Below are positions 54,154 through 64,000 of a DNA stretch of 64,000 nucleotides, piece by piece. A program made the position numbers and the translations under genes. Where the stretch lies: assembly GCA_002049455.2 (NCBI GenBank), contig KV918922.1, positions 1-64,000 on the forward strand, written 5' to 3'. The first letter of the stretch is position 1. Every line of letters begins with the position of its first letter. The stretch comes from Porphyra umbilicalis. Lineage: Eukaryota; Rhodophyta; Bangiophyceae; Bangiales; Bangiaceae. A model generated the notes under the pieces. It searched no databases, was not told the origin of the DNA, and was given only the letters and a program-made list of their open reading frames with translations.

Positions 54154-55569
54154 TCAGTCATCGTCGAGGTCCTCGCGGAGGAACTTGCGAATGATGTCGA
54201 TGGTCTTTTCAGGCGCCTCGTCGACGGCGGCGTTGGTCGTGCCCGACACGACGAAACGCACCTTGTAGAACCCGTCCTTCATTTCCTTCGACAGTTTCTC
54301 CCCCATGGCCGCCACGTGCATCAGCGTCTGCTGCGTCAGGTTGATCGCGGCGTCCATCTTCTCATCCACCAGCATGGAGCTCTCGGCGAGCTCTTCGAGG
54401 CGCGCCTCCACGTCGTCAATGTGCGAGAGGAGCGTCTCGAGCGTCTTGTTGATGTCATTCTCAAGCACCTTCGCGCCGGCCGTCGCAGCGGCGCGGGACG
54501 CGGGCAGCGGCGCGATCGACACCTCGTTGTCATTCGTAACCTGAGACACCACCGCCGGGGTCGACAGCAAGGCGTCGCCCTTGTCCGCCGAGCGGGAGCG
54601 CGAGCGGTCCAGGTTCCGCTTGCGGTTTTCACGGATCTTCTTCATGAGCGCGTTGGTCGGCTCGACAACCGCCATAACAGCACTCGTCGGGCTCGGAGGC
54701 GGGGCGGCGAGGCCGCCCTCGTCATCTGACGACTGCGTTGCCATCTGGCGGATGTCCAGCGAAGTGGGTTGACTGACAGACGCGACGCCCTTGGCCACAA
54801 TCTTGCGATAGAGCGGCGTTGGGCGCACCACATCGCCACCGACAGCCCAAACGCCGTCCTTAGCCGACGCGGCCAGGCTCGGGCGGCTCGACTCGGCCAT
54901 CCCCGCGCCGGAAGCGGCCGCCGCGCCGCTCACGGCCCACGAAGCGGAGCGCGCGTTGCGGAACTCCAGCGTCGCGAACGGCTTGCTGCCAGGACGAGGG
55001 GCGATGACGGCCAGCCGGCGCGCCGCCCGCGGCGCCGCCGCGCCAGGCGCAGGCGCAATGACCGTCTTGGCTGCCTTGGCCGTCCCCTTGCCCTTCTCTG
55101 CCGTCGTTGCGCGGCGGGCAAGAGTGGCCTGCCCCACGTGCGCCACGGGCGGCATCACCACTGCCGCGCGGCGGGGCGGGCCGGAGCGTCGAGGCGCGGT
55201 CGCCGACGGCGACCCCACCGCCGTGGACGGTCCAGCAGTTGCGACGCCGCTCGCAGTGGCCTCCGTCATGTTGCCCGCCGCGACGCGCATCTCGTTCTTC
55301 TGGGCGCGCTCGGTGACCCCAACCGGGGGCTGCCCGGTAGGCAGCGCTGCCGTCGGGCCAATCGGCGACGCCGGCGACGGCGCATGGGGCAGCGACGCAT
55401 GCGGCGCCTCGGTCGGCACCACAAACGGGGGCGGCGACATCTGGGCCGACAGAGACGACGCCACGGCGGCGGCCGCGGCCATGGAGGAGGCGGGCGCGGC
55501 CGACGCGGAAGGGGATGGGCTGGTCGTCGGGTAGGCCGGCCGCGGGTTGCGGTTCTTAGTACGCGCCAT
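54154..55569 (-). CDS. Accessory protein of the 12.1-kb transposon, 471 aa, coiled coil
   Basis: It starts at ATG 55569 and runs divergently from the transposase. Residues 1-200 are Ala/Pro/Ser-rich and disordered. A basic segment near 305 (KKIRENRKRNLDRSRSRS) could bind nucleic acid or act as a nuclear signal. Residues about 345-420 (LENDINKTLETLLSHIDDVE, ARLEELAESSMLVDEKMDAA) show heptads of a coiled coil, suggesting oligomerisation. The frame ends in REDLDDD then TGA (54154-54156), but remains open for 228 further codons. I do not recognise the family. By location, an accessory or regulatory partner of the transposase is the natural guess. Confidence 0.65.
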   Translation of the reverse strand: MARTKNRNPRPAYPTTSPSPSASAAPASSMAAAAAVASSLSAQMSPPPFVVPTEAPHASLPHAPSPASPIGPTAALPTGQPPVGVTERAQKNEMRVAAGNMTEATASGVATAGPSTAVGSPSATAPRRSGPPRRAAVVMPPVAHVGQATLARRATTAEKGKGTAKAAKTVIAPAPGAAAPRAARRLAVIAPRPGSKPFATLEFRNARSASWAVSGAAAASGAGMAESSRPSLAASAKDGVWAVGGDVVRPTPLYRKIVAKGVASVSQPTSLDIRQMATQSSDDEGGLAAPPPSPTSAVMAVVEPTNALMKKIRENRKRNLDRSRSRSADKGDALLSTPAVVSQVTNDNEVSIAPLPASRAAATAGAKVLENDINKTLETLLSHIDDVEARLEELAESSMLVDEKMDAAINLTQQTLMHVAAMGEKLSKEMKDGFYKVRFVVSGTTNAAVDEAPEKTIDIIRKFLREDLDDD

Positions 55570-57234
55570 GGCGAAGAGGAATGCAGCCGGAACAGGGCCA
55601 GTTGCGCCCGCCCGCAGGCGAGCGACTCGGCGTAGGGCGAAGTGCAGTAGGGGGTGAGTCCTCGGGCGGGAGGCTGGGGGCAGAAAACGATGGCACGGGT
55701 GACGGACAGAAACAGCTCTCGTCAGACTCTCACCAGGCGTGCTTATGTAGCTGAGGGCGCAGCTTCAGCACCGCCGCCGCCACGCACGGCGGCGGCCGCC
55801 ACCTCAACCAATATCACTGCGAAGCACGGGCAGCACGCACACACCTACGCGTGCGTCCGCCAAGGCGCGCCTCAAGCCGGCTGCCCCCGTCCACACTCCA
55901 GCGACGCGCACGGTCCAAGTCCGGGCACGGACAGCAGAAAAGAAAACACAGGCACAGTGGCGCTCATCCCGCGTCGCCGACTGTCAAGCTGTCCCTCCCC
56001 AACCAGGCATATCAACGTACCAGTCGTGCTCATGCATCGTGTGTCCGTCGTTGACTCGTCCGGGCGCTCCCTCACGCCAGGAACAAGTGCTATAAAAAGG
56101 CAATCAACGGCCGGAGGGTGATGTTGAGGAACGTTGCATGGTTCGCATGGAAAGGCCGGAGAGGACCACTTGGGCGCCTTCAGCCTAAAACAAGGGGGAG
56201 GGAGTGCCTGAAAGTGAGCAAGGGCGCAGGTCGCGGGGTCGGCGGACGGCAAGGCGGTTGCAGAGCGTGACGCACGCGGCGCACAGCCCGAAAGCGCCTG
56301 GGAGGGACACTCCGAGACGCCGAAGTCCTCGGCGGCCCTTCGCCAAGGTTGCACCGCTGGCAGGCGACTCGGCAATCGTTCGACGTCGACCGAAAAAATG
56401 TGGGCGATCGTCGAATATGATCGAGACTCAGAATTGAGAATTGTTGGTGTTTCAGATCAACACTGCGCGCCTGTGATCAACAAATACACGAGATCAATTC
56501 CAACATGATTCCTGGCTGGCCAATAGGAGCACCCGACGTGATCCCTGGCGAGGAGAATGCGAGCTGCCTAAAGCCCAGCGCGTGACACGGCTGTTCACTG
56601 GCGTCCACACTCGATGCCGATGAACATCGGATCAGTTCAGCTTTACCGCGCTTTTCCGACTGCGCGTGCCCCCTCTGGAAAGCGCGCTCTGCGTCCCCGC
56701 ACGTAACGGCTCCCGCGTCCCGTCTCGGTCAGCGCTTGCACGACCCGCGCCAGAGCCAGTCCGCATCGCGTCGGCCAATGCGCTCAGGAGGTACGTGTAC
56801 CGAAAAACGGTGCTGCCAAGGACGCAGTAGGTCTCTACGTTGAGCTCTCTGCTAGCGGGACGACTCCATGCCCCGAGTTTGGCCTGCATTTTAAGCGGGA
56901 AGCACGATGCCCGCCAACGTTGCACTTACACCACGTCACGCCTCTCTCGACCTCCTTTACTACTCTACCTTGCCCTTTTCTGTTGGTCCCAGCCTTCTAG
57001 AAGCCAGGCGGTGTGGGCTGAGCTCCTATCTTCCGGATGAAACTGCCTTGCGGTTTTCAAGCTTTCGGGGACGCATCCGTCGGGCTGATGCCTCTTTGTT
57101 CTGGTCCGCAAGGGCGACGTTGACGCGCGCCTGTGCTGGTCACAGACCATCCCATCCGCGGGCCAACCCGGCTTCCTCTCATCCCTCCGCGACAGGTTCT
57201 CTGACCGGCTGCTCGTTGCCTTGCCCACGGCGGC
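55570..57234. promoter_or_regulatory. Divergent promoter region of the 12.1-kb element
   Basis: This 1.66-kb gap separates the two divergent genes. TATAAAAA at 56091-56098 is oriented towards the transposase and could mark its start site, leaving a long leader. No clear TATA is seen for the accessory gene. Short frames inside show nothing recognisable; the open frame at 56907-57692 overlaps the transposase start in another phase and is not supported. Confidence 0.4.
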
Positions 57235-60200
57235 ATGGCTCCTCCCCTTTCCTCCGCGTTGGCGGCAGTGGCATACGCCTGCCCTGTCTGTCGAGCGCCA
57301 TTTGCCACCCTTGGGAAGATGCGCTCCCACATGGTGAGGCGCCACCCCCGTGCCCCCCGCAACTCGCAGCGCCCATCCTCAAATGCTCTCGGGGGTTCGC
57401 GTGGCAGCTGTATGTCAGCGGACAACGACCAGGGCCTGGCGTCTCTTGGCGGCTTCCCATCCTCCGGCCTTCAAATCCCCGCTGGTTCGCCTGCAGGAGG
57501 CGAAGAGACTCTTGTTACGTCAACGGACCAAGCATTGATGTCTACCGATGGTCTGGAGACATCAACACCTGCTCACCCAGCAATGCCGGTTGGCACGAGT
57601 GCTCCGCCGGTCACGAGTGCGAGGCCTCCACGGGCACCGAGGCGGAGCTCGGCGGGTCGACCACCGCGTCGTCTGCCACGCGGATTGGCTGATGCAACGG
57701 GCGTAGCGGACCCGCAGCTTCGGCTACTGTTCCAGGCCTCGGCGGAAGAGGTGTCTCGAGACTTGCGTGCTCGACACAGCGCCCCTTCAGTGCCTTCCAG
57801 CGGCAAGCGCCGTCGCGCGGCGGCTCGCCGATCAACTCCATGGTACCGGTTCGGAGCTGTTTGCGCTACCGCCCGGGCGTCATTTGAGCGCCTCGGGGAC
57901 TGGGTGCGGAGCGAGCCGGCCGCTATCCTACGGCCTGGCGCCAAACCGTTTCTCTTTGCGGGCCGCCAACTGCGGGCGCTCCGGGAATTTGTTGCTGAAT
58001 GTGGCGGGTCGGGGCTGTCCACAGCGGATCAGACCCGGCTGTACAAGCTGCTGGTGATGGGATCCTGGAGGGCGCGAGATGCTCCTGCCGGAGATGCGAC
58101 GCCAACGGCCTCTCCAACGCCTATGGTCGGTCGGTCTCTTGACGCGACAGGGGACACAAGCAGCGTGGCTGGCAGACCGAGTGGCGGAGGGGGGGAAGTG
58201 GCGGCCGCGGCGACGCGCCCTGCAGGGGGTGGTGTCGAAGCAGACAGATCCGGGGACCAATCAACGGGGTGCACCCTTGACGAGGTATTTACATCGGCAA
58301 CTTCTTTTCAAAATGCAATTCGAGACGATCTCGATCGGTCAATTATTGACGCCGGGTGGCGCAAGGTCGAGTTGACCGAGGGGGGTCGATCGTATGTTGC
58401 CTTCTTTCGGTGCGCGCTGTCCGTGGCGTTGGCCGCTCTCCTCGCCGCCAAGCGCAAGCAGCTGCGTCGGCCTGTCGACGGCGTCAGCGGGCGACGAGAG
58501 CACCCCATCGACGGCGAGGCGTTTGCGTTGCACCAGGCGGAGATCGACAAAGTCGCGGGGGAGCCGGCCTTCATCCTCGGTGTACACCTGTACAGCGACT
58601 GTACCTTGGTGTCACGCTCTGGGGGTGCGTCGTGTGTACCTCTCTTCCCAGCTCTGGCGCTGTGCTTGTCCGATGGTTGCGTGGGGTGCACGGAGACGAT
58701 GCATCCATGTAGTCTGCAGGCCACAGTGGCTGAGGTATCATTGTCTAACTCCTGTATGTGGATGGTGCATGCGCTGTGGCTGGCTTTATTGTACGTTTTT
58801 CTGGCTGTTTACCCCCTCCTACATCTGCTCACAGCTCACTACCTTTACCCAGTCCGCATGCGTGTTGTTAACGATGTGACGGGGGCCGTCACGTGGCACA
58901 CAATCGCGTTCGTGCCGTTCGTGCGGACGGAGCAGGAGCCAAATGCCAAGGTCAAGGGCAGGGCGAGGCGGTGTGGCGTGCTGCAGCGCACGCTGTACCT
59001 TGCCCTGCGCGAGGCTGTCGGCGCCAGCCACATGGGCGCTGAGCTGCCCGAGCCCATCCATGGCTTTAAGCGTGCGTTTTTCCGTGTGTTGCTGTACTGT
59101 TGCGACCAGATGGAGGAGCGGTCTATCCTGTGCCTTAAGTCGGGATTGTGCGCCTTCCCGTGTTCCAACTGCATGGTGTCAAAGGAGGCTTTAGGAAAGC
59201 CTGAGGCCCTGCAAGCCCCGGACCGCCGTGCCATCATAACATTGCAGCGTCAGATCGAGCTGTCCGCCGGCGCTGGCGGTAGCCGGCCGCTCGACCGTGC
59301 ACGTCGCGCCGCGTTCAAATCAATGGACAGCTACAACGCTTTTATCCCCGCGTTGGCCTGCATGGCGGGCCTGGCGACGCCACCGAACCACATGTACAAG
59401 ATGATTGCTTTTGATGCTCTGCACGTACGTTGATCTTTTTGTGCTCTAGGGACGTAGTGCATGACTGGCGTACGCCGGCACGCGGACGTGTGGTGAGGAC
59501 ATGCCGCCCCGCAATTGTCTGTGTGGGGCTCTGGCGCAGAGGTGGTGACTGACTTCGACCTTTGCTCTGGCTGACCGTGGCCCCTGTCTGGGGCTTGACT
59601 GCATCTGTGGTCGGTTCTCGGTACTCTATTTTCCTCCAATATCCGCTCCAGGTCTTGGACCTGGGAGTCACAAGGATGTTGTGCCACCGGCTCTTTCTGC
59701 GGTTTCCACAAGTGTGCAAGAATGCGGGCTGTGAGGCGCGGCACGGCCCTGTGCCGACTGCCTTCCGCGCTGCAAACCTCCGCGTCCACGATCTCGACAG
59801 ACGATGCATGGCCTCTAAGTTTCCTCCAGGGTATGTGTCGTGGCCTTGTAGCACGCCTGTGGGAGGGACCTGCACTTGATCAGCTGTTGGGAGAAGTGTG
59901 TGCCTGTTGGTCTTTCCTTGCTGACTGTCTTCTGACCTTTCCTCATGTTGCACGCACGTCCCACCTCCTGACTCTCATCCGCCTCCATTCTTGTTCTATA
60001 CCCCCCCCCACAGCTACTTTATCTCTCCCAAAGAGAAGCAAGCCACATTTACCGGTGAGCAGCACAGGGCTGGTGTGTGGTTCTTGGCTTTTTTCGTGGC
60101 AGGCCTCTTTGGGCTAGGTGCCAAGCTCCCGCCGCCTCCTAAGAGGCGGCAGTCGCAGGACAAGAGCAAGGCGACCGCACCCCAATCGCCGACAGACGCC

Positions 60201-61541
60201 TCCATGGCGTTGCCGTCGACCCTGGGCACCCCGCTGTCCACCGAGATGGAGGAGGAGGAGCTACTCGGCAGCCTTCTCCTCGATGCGCTTGGCTCGGAGC
60301 CAGGCGATGAGGCGGCGATGGACGGGGGGACGGGCGACGGCCAACCCTACGAGAGCGACGACGAGGACAAGAAGGCCGTGAGCAACAAAGCCGTCGACTT
60401 GGACTGGGACGAGTACAAGGCCGTGTGGGGCTCAACGCCCTTGCACGTCGCGGTCACCGCCCTTTTCGCGGAGTACGCGCTAGTCGTTGGCAGGTTGACC
60501 GGCCACCTGCACTACAATTGCGGCCAGCCGATGACGGAGGAGACGGCCGAGGAGCTGGGGGAGATGTGCAAGAACTTTGTGCTGCGCTATGTCAACCCAA
60601 TCCTCGGTGTCATCACCTCGACGAAGATTCACAAGCTATTGTGTCACGTCATCGCCGCCATTAAGCTGCACGGATCTCTTTCCAACGGCAATACTGGGCG
60701 CAATGAGAGCTTGCACGTGCACGAGAAGCAGCGCTATTGCCGTACCAACGGTGACCCCGCCGCCTTCGGCATCCAGATGCTACGAGCGGGCCAGGGCACG
60801 CTGGAGCTTCGTGCCCACCACGCCAAGGAGGAGGAGCAGGAGTGGCTCGACGAGGAGGGTGAGCAATGGCAGGCAGATGAGGACTCTGATGATGAGGGCC
60901 ATGAGAACGCCTTGGAGGTGGGCGCGGTGGGGGACGTTCAAGCAGGTCGACGGCGTCCGTCTCGCGTCTCTGAGCAGTCCGTTGCTGAGCTTTCGTCACG
61001 ACCCGGTTTGCTGTCACTGGCGGAGACCCTGCAGGTGACAGCCGCGGCGGACGTGCGGCTTACTGGGAGCCTACCGATACTCGCTTGCTTTGAGTGCTGT
61101 TCTGCCCGGGCCAAGCAGAGCGTGCGGGCGACGCCGCTCTTCCGTGGCGCACCGTGGTTTGACCATGTGGCTTTTGAGGACGCGGACCACCCGGGACGTC
61201 TTCTCTACGGCCAGGCCCGTGCCATTGTGCATTCGGTAGGGGGGCGAGAGAGGAGGGTGGTGGTTGTCTCTTTGTTGCGGCCGTGCGAGAGTGAGCCTGG
61301 GTGTCCTCTGGTGGCGAGGGGGTGCACCAGGCTGTGTTGGGACATGGAGCCCTCTGACGAGTGGCCTTCTCTACGGGCCGTCCCGTTTGTCTCTGTGCGC
61401 CGCTTGGTGCATGTGGTGCCCGACCACGACTGGCTGGCACTGCACCACGGCGTGGAGGCCAAGCCAGCGCCGTTCGAGCGGTCGGCGAAAGAGCGCCGTG
61501 AGGCTCGCTTTTTTGTCAATGCGTTGTATCCATGGCTATAA
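57235..61541 (+). CDS. Plavaka/EnSpm-like DDE transposase, four exons
   Basis: ATG 57235 to TAA 61539-61541. Proposed exons are 57235-58633, 58853-59424, 59652-59830 and 60014-61541, joining to 1,225 aa; all three introns are GT-AG (GTGTAC, GTACGT and GTATGT donors). An N-terminal C2H2 finger (CPVCRAPFATLGKMRSHMVR, then RH; CX2CX12HX4H) is followed by a disordered linker. The catalytic domain has LYSDCTLVSRSG (Asp455), AVTWHTIAFVPFV, FDALHVLDLGVTRML across intron 2 (Asp654), and NESLHVHEKQRY (Glu948), in the order known for Plavaka-type transposases; a C-terminal domain ends PFVSVRRLVHVVPDHDW. It mobilises the surrounding element. The only part open to doubt is intron 1: unspliced, the frame stays open but inserts a Cys-rich hydrophobic block that breaks the conserved core. 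Confidence 0.85.
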
Positions 61542-63561
61542 AATGGCTCGCTACTAATCTCACATTCGTGACTGCCCGTTGTTCGTCTTGTACCATGCAA
61601 CCGTGAGGTATTGTGGAGTTGCCTTCGTGTTTGCAAACCTCGGGCCAAGGCAACACTCGGGTGCGGCGGGTGGGTGCACCAGGCGAGCGTCGGTGGAGTC
61701 CACCAGCTCCCACAGGAGGCAGCGCAGCGCGCAGACGCATGCTGCGGGAGAGTGGAGTATGTAGTGAAGTGCCACATCGGGTTTCTGGGGAGCGAAAGGA
61801 GACTGCCGTGGCTAGTTACCCATGAACCCACAGAGAGGCCAACGGCCTGGGGGTGGTACCGTCGCCCGTGCGGCGCGTCAATGGTGGGCGCTCAAGCTGC
61901 ACATGCACACACGTCGGGTATGGGACGGGGGCAGTAAGGCAGCGCGAGAGGGTGGCGATGGGTTGCAACATGGGGGCAACGCCGCGGCGGCGAGCGCTGA
62001 GGCCCCGGCCGGCCGCACGGCGAGGTCCGGGCGGCAGCTCGGTGGAGAAGATCGTCGTTCGTGCAAGGTCGCGTGCATGGGGCGCCGCTCGCCCACCTGC
62101 CGCGCCACCCACCCAATCCCCCTCTGGGCGACTGCGCTCGCTGCGCACGGAGCGGCCCCAGTCCTCCGCACTGTGACGTGCGACAGTCCTTTGCCAGTGC
62201 TCGCGGGGGCTGGAACGGGGGCGCCCGCGGCAGCGACGGCGGCTGCGATTGCAACGTTGCGTAGCTGGCACGCGTCGGCCGCGCACCAGGGAGCACACTC
62301 ATCGCGGCGCTCAGGGCTCCAATTTTTCTGTACTGATTCGAGTTATTGACACTTTCGCGAAACCGAATTGGGGGCATCCAGAGTCGATCTCCATATCCGC
62401 ATCCTGAGCCGCATGGGGTCTTCATCGAGACCTGTGTTTGATGCGGCAAAAACGCAGGTCCATGAAGCATCGAACTGGCCATCTCGATGGGAAATTCCCA
62501 CAAGCGGACGATGTGAACCTACAGTCAAGTGCAATCAAGCAAGTGGAAATTAACATGAGCCCGTGAAGCGAGCGGCACGAACGCCCCGAGCCCCCGCCCG
62601 CTTCCCCCCCCTGCAAAGAAAAGGCAAGGCACAAGAAGAGCAGACAGATGTAGACAGAAAAAGTACAGGAACATACGGTAAACACCATAGCACAGAATAA
62701 GGTGCAGAAACAGAGCCAAGAGCAGAGCGGCGTGTACAGGTCAGTGGCCAGTTCAGACAAAACAACCCGGCAGTCGGACACTCCCCTCTTACTCACCCCT
62801 CCAATGGAGAGGGATCTGAATGGTCGTGAAGCGGGTGGTCGTGACGGCGGCGTCCAAATGGGCCAAGCCGACGGGAGAGGCTGCGGGGGCGGCGTCCGGC
62901 TGTACGCCGATAGTGCGGACGCGGCGCAGCGAGAGATGCCCCCGTCCCCTGTCTCCATCCCCTCTCCTCTTCCACCTCCCTCGTACTCCTCCCGCGCCTC
63001 TCTCCCGTCCCCCCCTCCCGTCCCCCCGAACATATCCAGCTCAAAGGTTGGAATAAAAAAAATCACAGCAAGACGTCTCACATGCGTCCACATACCTTCA
63101 CATAGGGCACGCTCCAAGGAAGCAAGGGGGGGGGATACGTGCCTGGGACAGCGGCAAGGACGGGGACAACAGGTGTGCGCGAGGGGGGGAGGGGACGACC
63201 AAGATCCGTTGCAACGCCGCCGAAGCAGCCGATCTGGTTAAACGACGGGGGAGCGGGCGGCACACATCAGGAATGGGCGTCTGGGGGGGGGAAAGCTGCC
63301 CAAGCGCCGGCGATCTGGGCCACACACTGCGGCGCGGAAGATCGCCTCACGTGCAGCGCGCGTCGGGCGACAGACCGCCCGAGATCCTGGATTTTCTGAC
63401 CAGCTGCAATTGTGGGGGCTCGCTCAGGTGGCTTGGAATGATGCTTGCTGTTTGGCCCGCTCCTGCGAGCCGCTGGATCAGTCGAACGGCCTCTGTTTCC
63501 GACCGAAATGGACTTCAAGGCCACCGGATCCGGCTTTTTCCGGGATCCCGGGGCCAAAAAA
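61542..63561. other. Right subterminal region of the 12.1-kb element, no gene
   Basis: Two kilobases between the transposase stop and the right terminal repeat. Frames on both strands lack recognisable content. The segment at about 62580-62720 is A-rich on the plus strand. It probably contains binding sites or nested debris that I cannot resolve by eye. Confidence 0.4.
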
Positions 63562-63592
63562 GCTGGATATCCAGCAAATTTTTCCCGTAGGG
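63562..63592 (-). repeat. Right terminal inverted repeat of the 12.1-kb element
   Basis: Inverted copy of the left terminus with a single difference (G for C next to the palindrome). Inward, near 63522-63550, lie GGATCCGGCTTTTTCCGGGA and a short GGGATCCCGG, again palindromic. Confidence 0.88.
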
Positions 63593-64000
63593 CCGTCGCG
63601 CGCGTTGGCCCATTTGGCCGACGGGTGCGTGCCGCTCCTGGGTGCGCTCGGTGGCGCCATATCCTTTTCGGTCGGCCATCCCGACCTCGACCTGTGTCGT
63701 TATCGGTGCGCTGACGCGCGCCACCTGACTGCCTGACCGCCGACCGCGTCTGCGCTCCGGTGCCGCGTGCAAGCCCGTGTGCACGTGCCGTCAAGGTGCT
63801 CCTTGTTCCCCTGAGCACCGCCGTCGGTGGCTCTGCCACTCCCGGTGTGATCGGACGGCGTGTGTGCCGGCCGTCTGCCCACTCGCCGCCGGTGCTCGGT
63901 CGTACGTCGAGGCGTCAACGGTCGCTGCCACCGCGTTTGCGGTCGCCGACGGTCTGCGTTCAAGCGCCGCTGAGAGCACGTCTATCGGTGCGCCAAATCG
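63593..64000. other. Host-like flank right of the element
   Basis: GC-rich DNA beginning with the CCG duplication. A plus-strand stretch from 63596 reads RALAHLADGCVPLLGALGGA and ISFSVGHPDLDLCRYRC, which looks protein-like but is not identified. It may be part of the locus that the transposon interrupted; its counterpart would lie before 51517. Confidence 0.3.

Larger units (their letters stand above)
51520..63592 (+). mobile_element. 12.1-kb Plavaka/EnSpm-like DNA transposon with accessory gene
   Basis: The ends are 31-bp inverted repeats with one mismatch: CCCTACGGGAAAAATTT, one variable base, then CTGGATATCCAGC (51520-51550 and inverted 63562-63592). CCG stands directly outside both (51517-51519, 63593-63595), a 3-bp target duplication. 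The cargo is a four-exon transposase on the plus strand (57235-61541) and a divergent minus-strand gene (55569-53467) sharing an upstream region. The transposase has an open spliced frame and keeps its acidic residues, so the element looks young and possibly mobile. It interrupts GC-rich DNA: both flanks are island-like. Confidence 0.85.

Noticed and set aside
7645..55569. Reassigned stop codon in this genome
   Set aside because: The in-frame stops are of three kinds (TAG, TGA, TAA) and two of them lie in plainly decayed sequence, so a single code change does not explain them.
56907..57692. 261-aa frame overlapping the transposase start
   Set aside because: Different phase from the C2H2-finger ORF and no domain; shadow of exon 1.

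Overview
The window is nuclear DNA of a GC-rich eukaryote. It has GT-AG introns of about 180-230 bp, a LINE-type reverse transcriptase, several classes of DNA transposon, MITEs and no operon-like gene packing. Two kinds of DNA alternate sharply. Extremely GC-rich islands (about 1-5.8 kb, 38.8-42.3 kb, 43.9-47.4 kb and 47.8-51.5 kb) are full of (GCC)n/(GGC)n and of C or G homopolymers up to 27 bases. These islands hold the host-like genes, whose proteins are loaded with Ala, Gly and Pro runs. The rest (about 6-38.8 kb and 51.5-63.6 kb) has a more ordinary composition and is mostly transposons and their remains. Near-intronless, very GC-rich host genes between transposon blocks would suit a bangiophyte red alga (Porphyra/Pyropia type); that is a guess from style, and other GC-rich algae or protists are not excluded.

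Layout. About 1-3.6 kb, minus strand: a Gly-rich protein with a basic helix-loop-helix-like core. 7,331-13,196: a 5.9-kb EnSpm/CACTA-type transposon with visible terminal and subterminal repeats, a 3-bp target duplication, a transposase with one in-frame stop, a foldback repeat and a second unknown gene. 14.2-15.6 kb: a broken zinc-binding ORF series. 15.9-16.5 kb: an inverted, 5'-truncated copy of a LINE 3' end. 20.5-21.6 kb: a dead relative of the transposase found at 57-61.5 kb. About 22-27.8 kb: a frameshifted LINE with an ORF1-like region, a zinc finger and a reverse transcriptase. 28.3-29.6 kb: a Tc1/mariner transposase tail and a diverged tandem duplication. Two 131-bp pogo-like MITEs (21.66 and 30.10 kb) and one 172-bp MITE (35.28 kb) lie in spacer or decayed DNA. 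39.6-41.2 kb, minus strand: a secreted zinc metallopeptidase whose conserved blocks fall in several reading frames separated by poly-G runs. 48.1-50.3 kb: a 732-aa single-exon membrane glycoprotein. 50.54-50.63 kb: a perfect 92-bp palindrome.

The best candidate for an undescribed system is 51,520-63,592. It is a 12,073-bp transposon with 31-bp terminal inverted repeats and CCG target duplications on both sides. It carries a four-exon Plavaka/EnSpm-like DDE transposase with an N-terminal C2H2 finger. Divergently from it runs an accessory gene whose 471-aa coiled-coil ORF continues in frame through a UGA into a further 228-aa segment. It also contains a GC-rich host-like fragment bracketed by repeats. 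The element at 7.3-13.2 kb shares the same terminal octamer and CCG target, so the two look like distant members of one transposon superfamily that each bring a second, unrelated gene.
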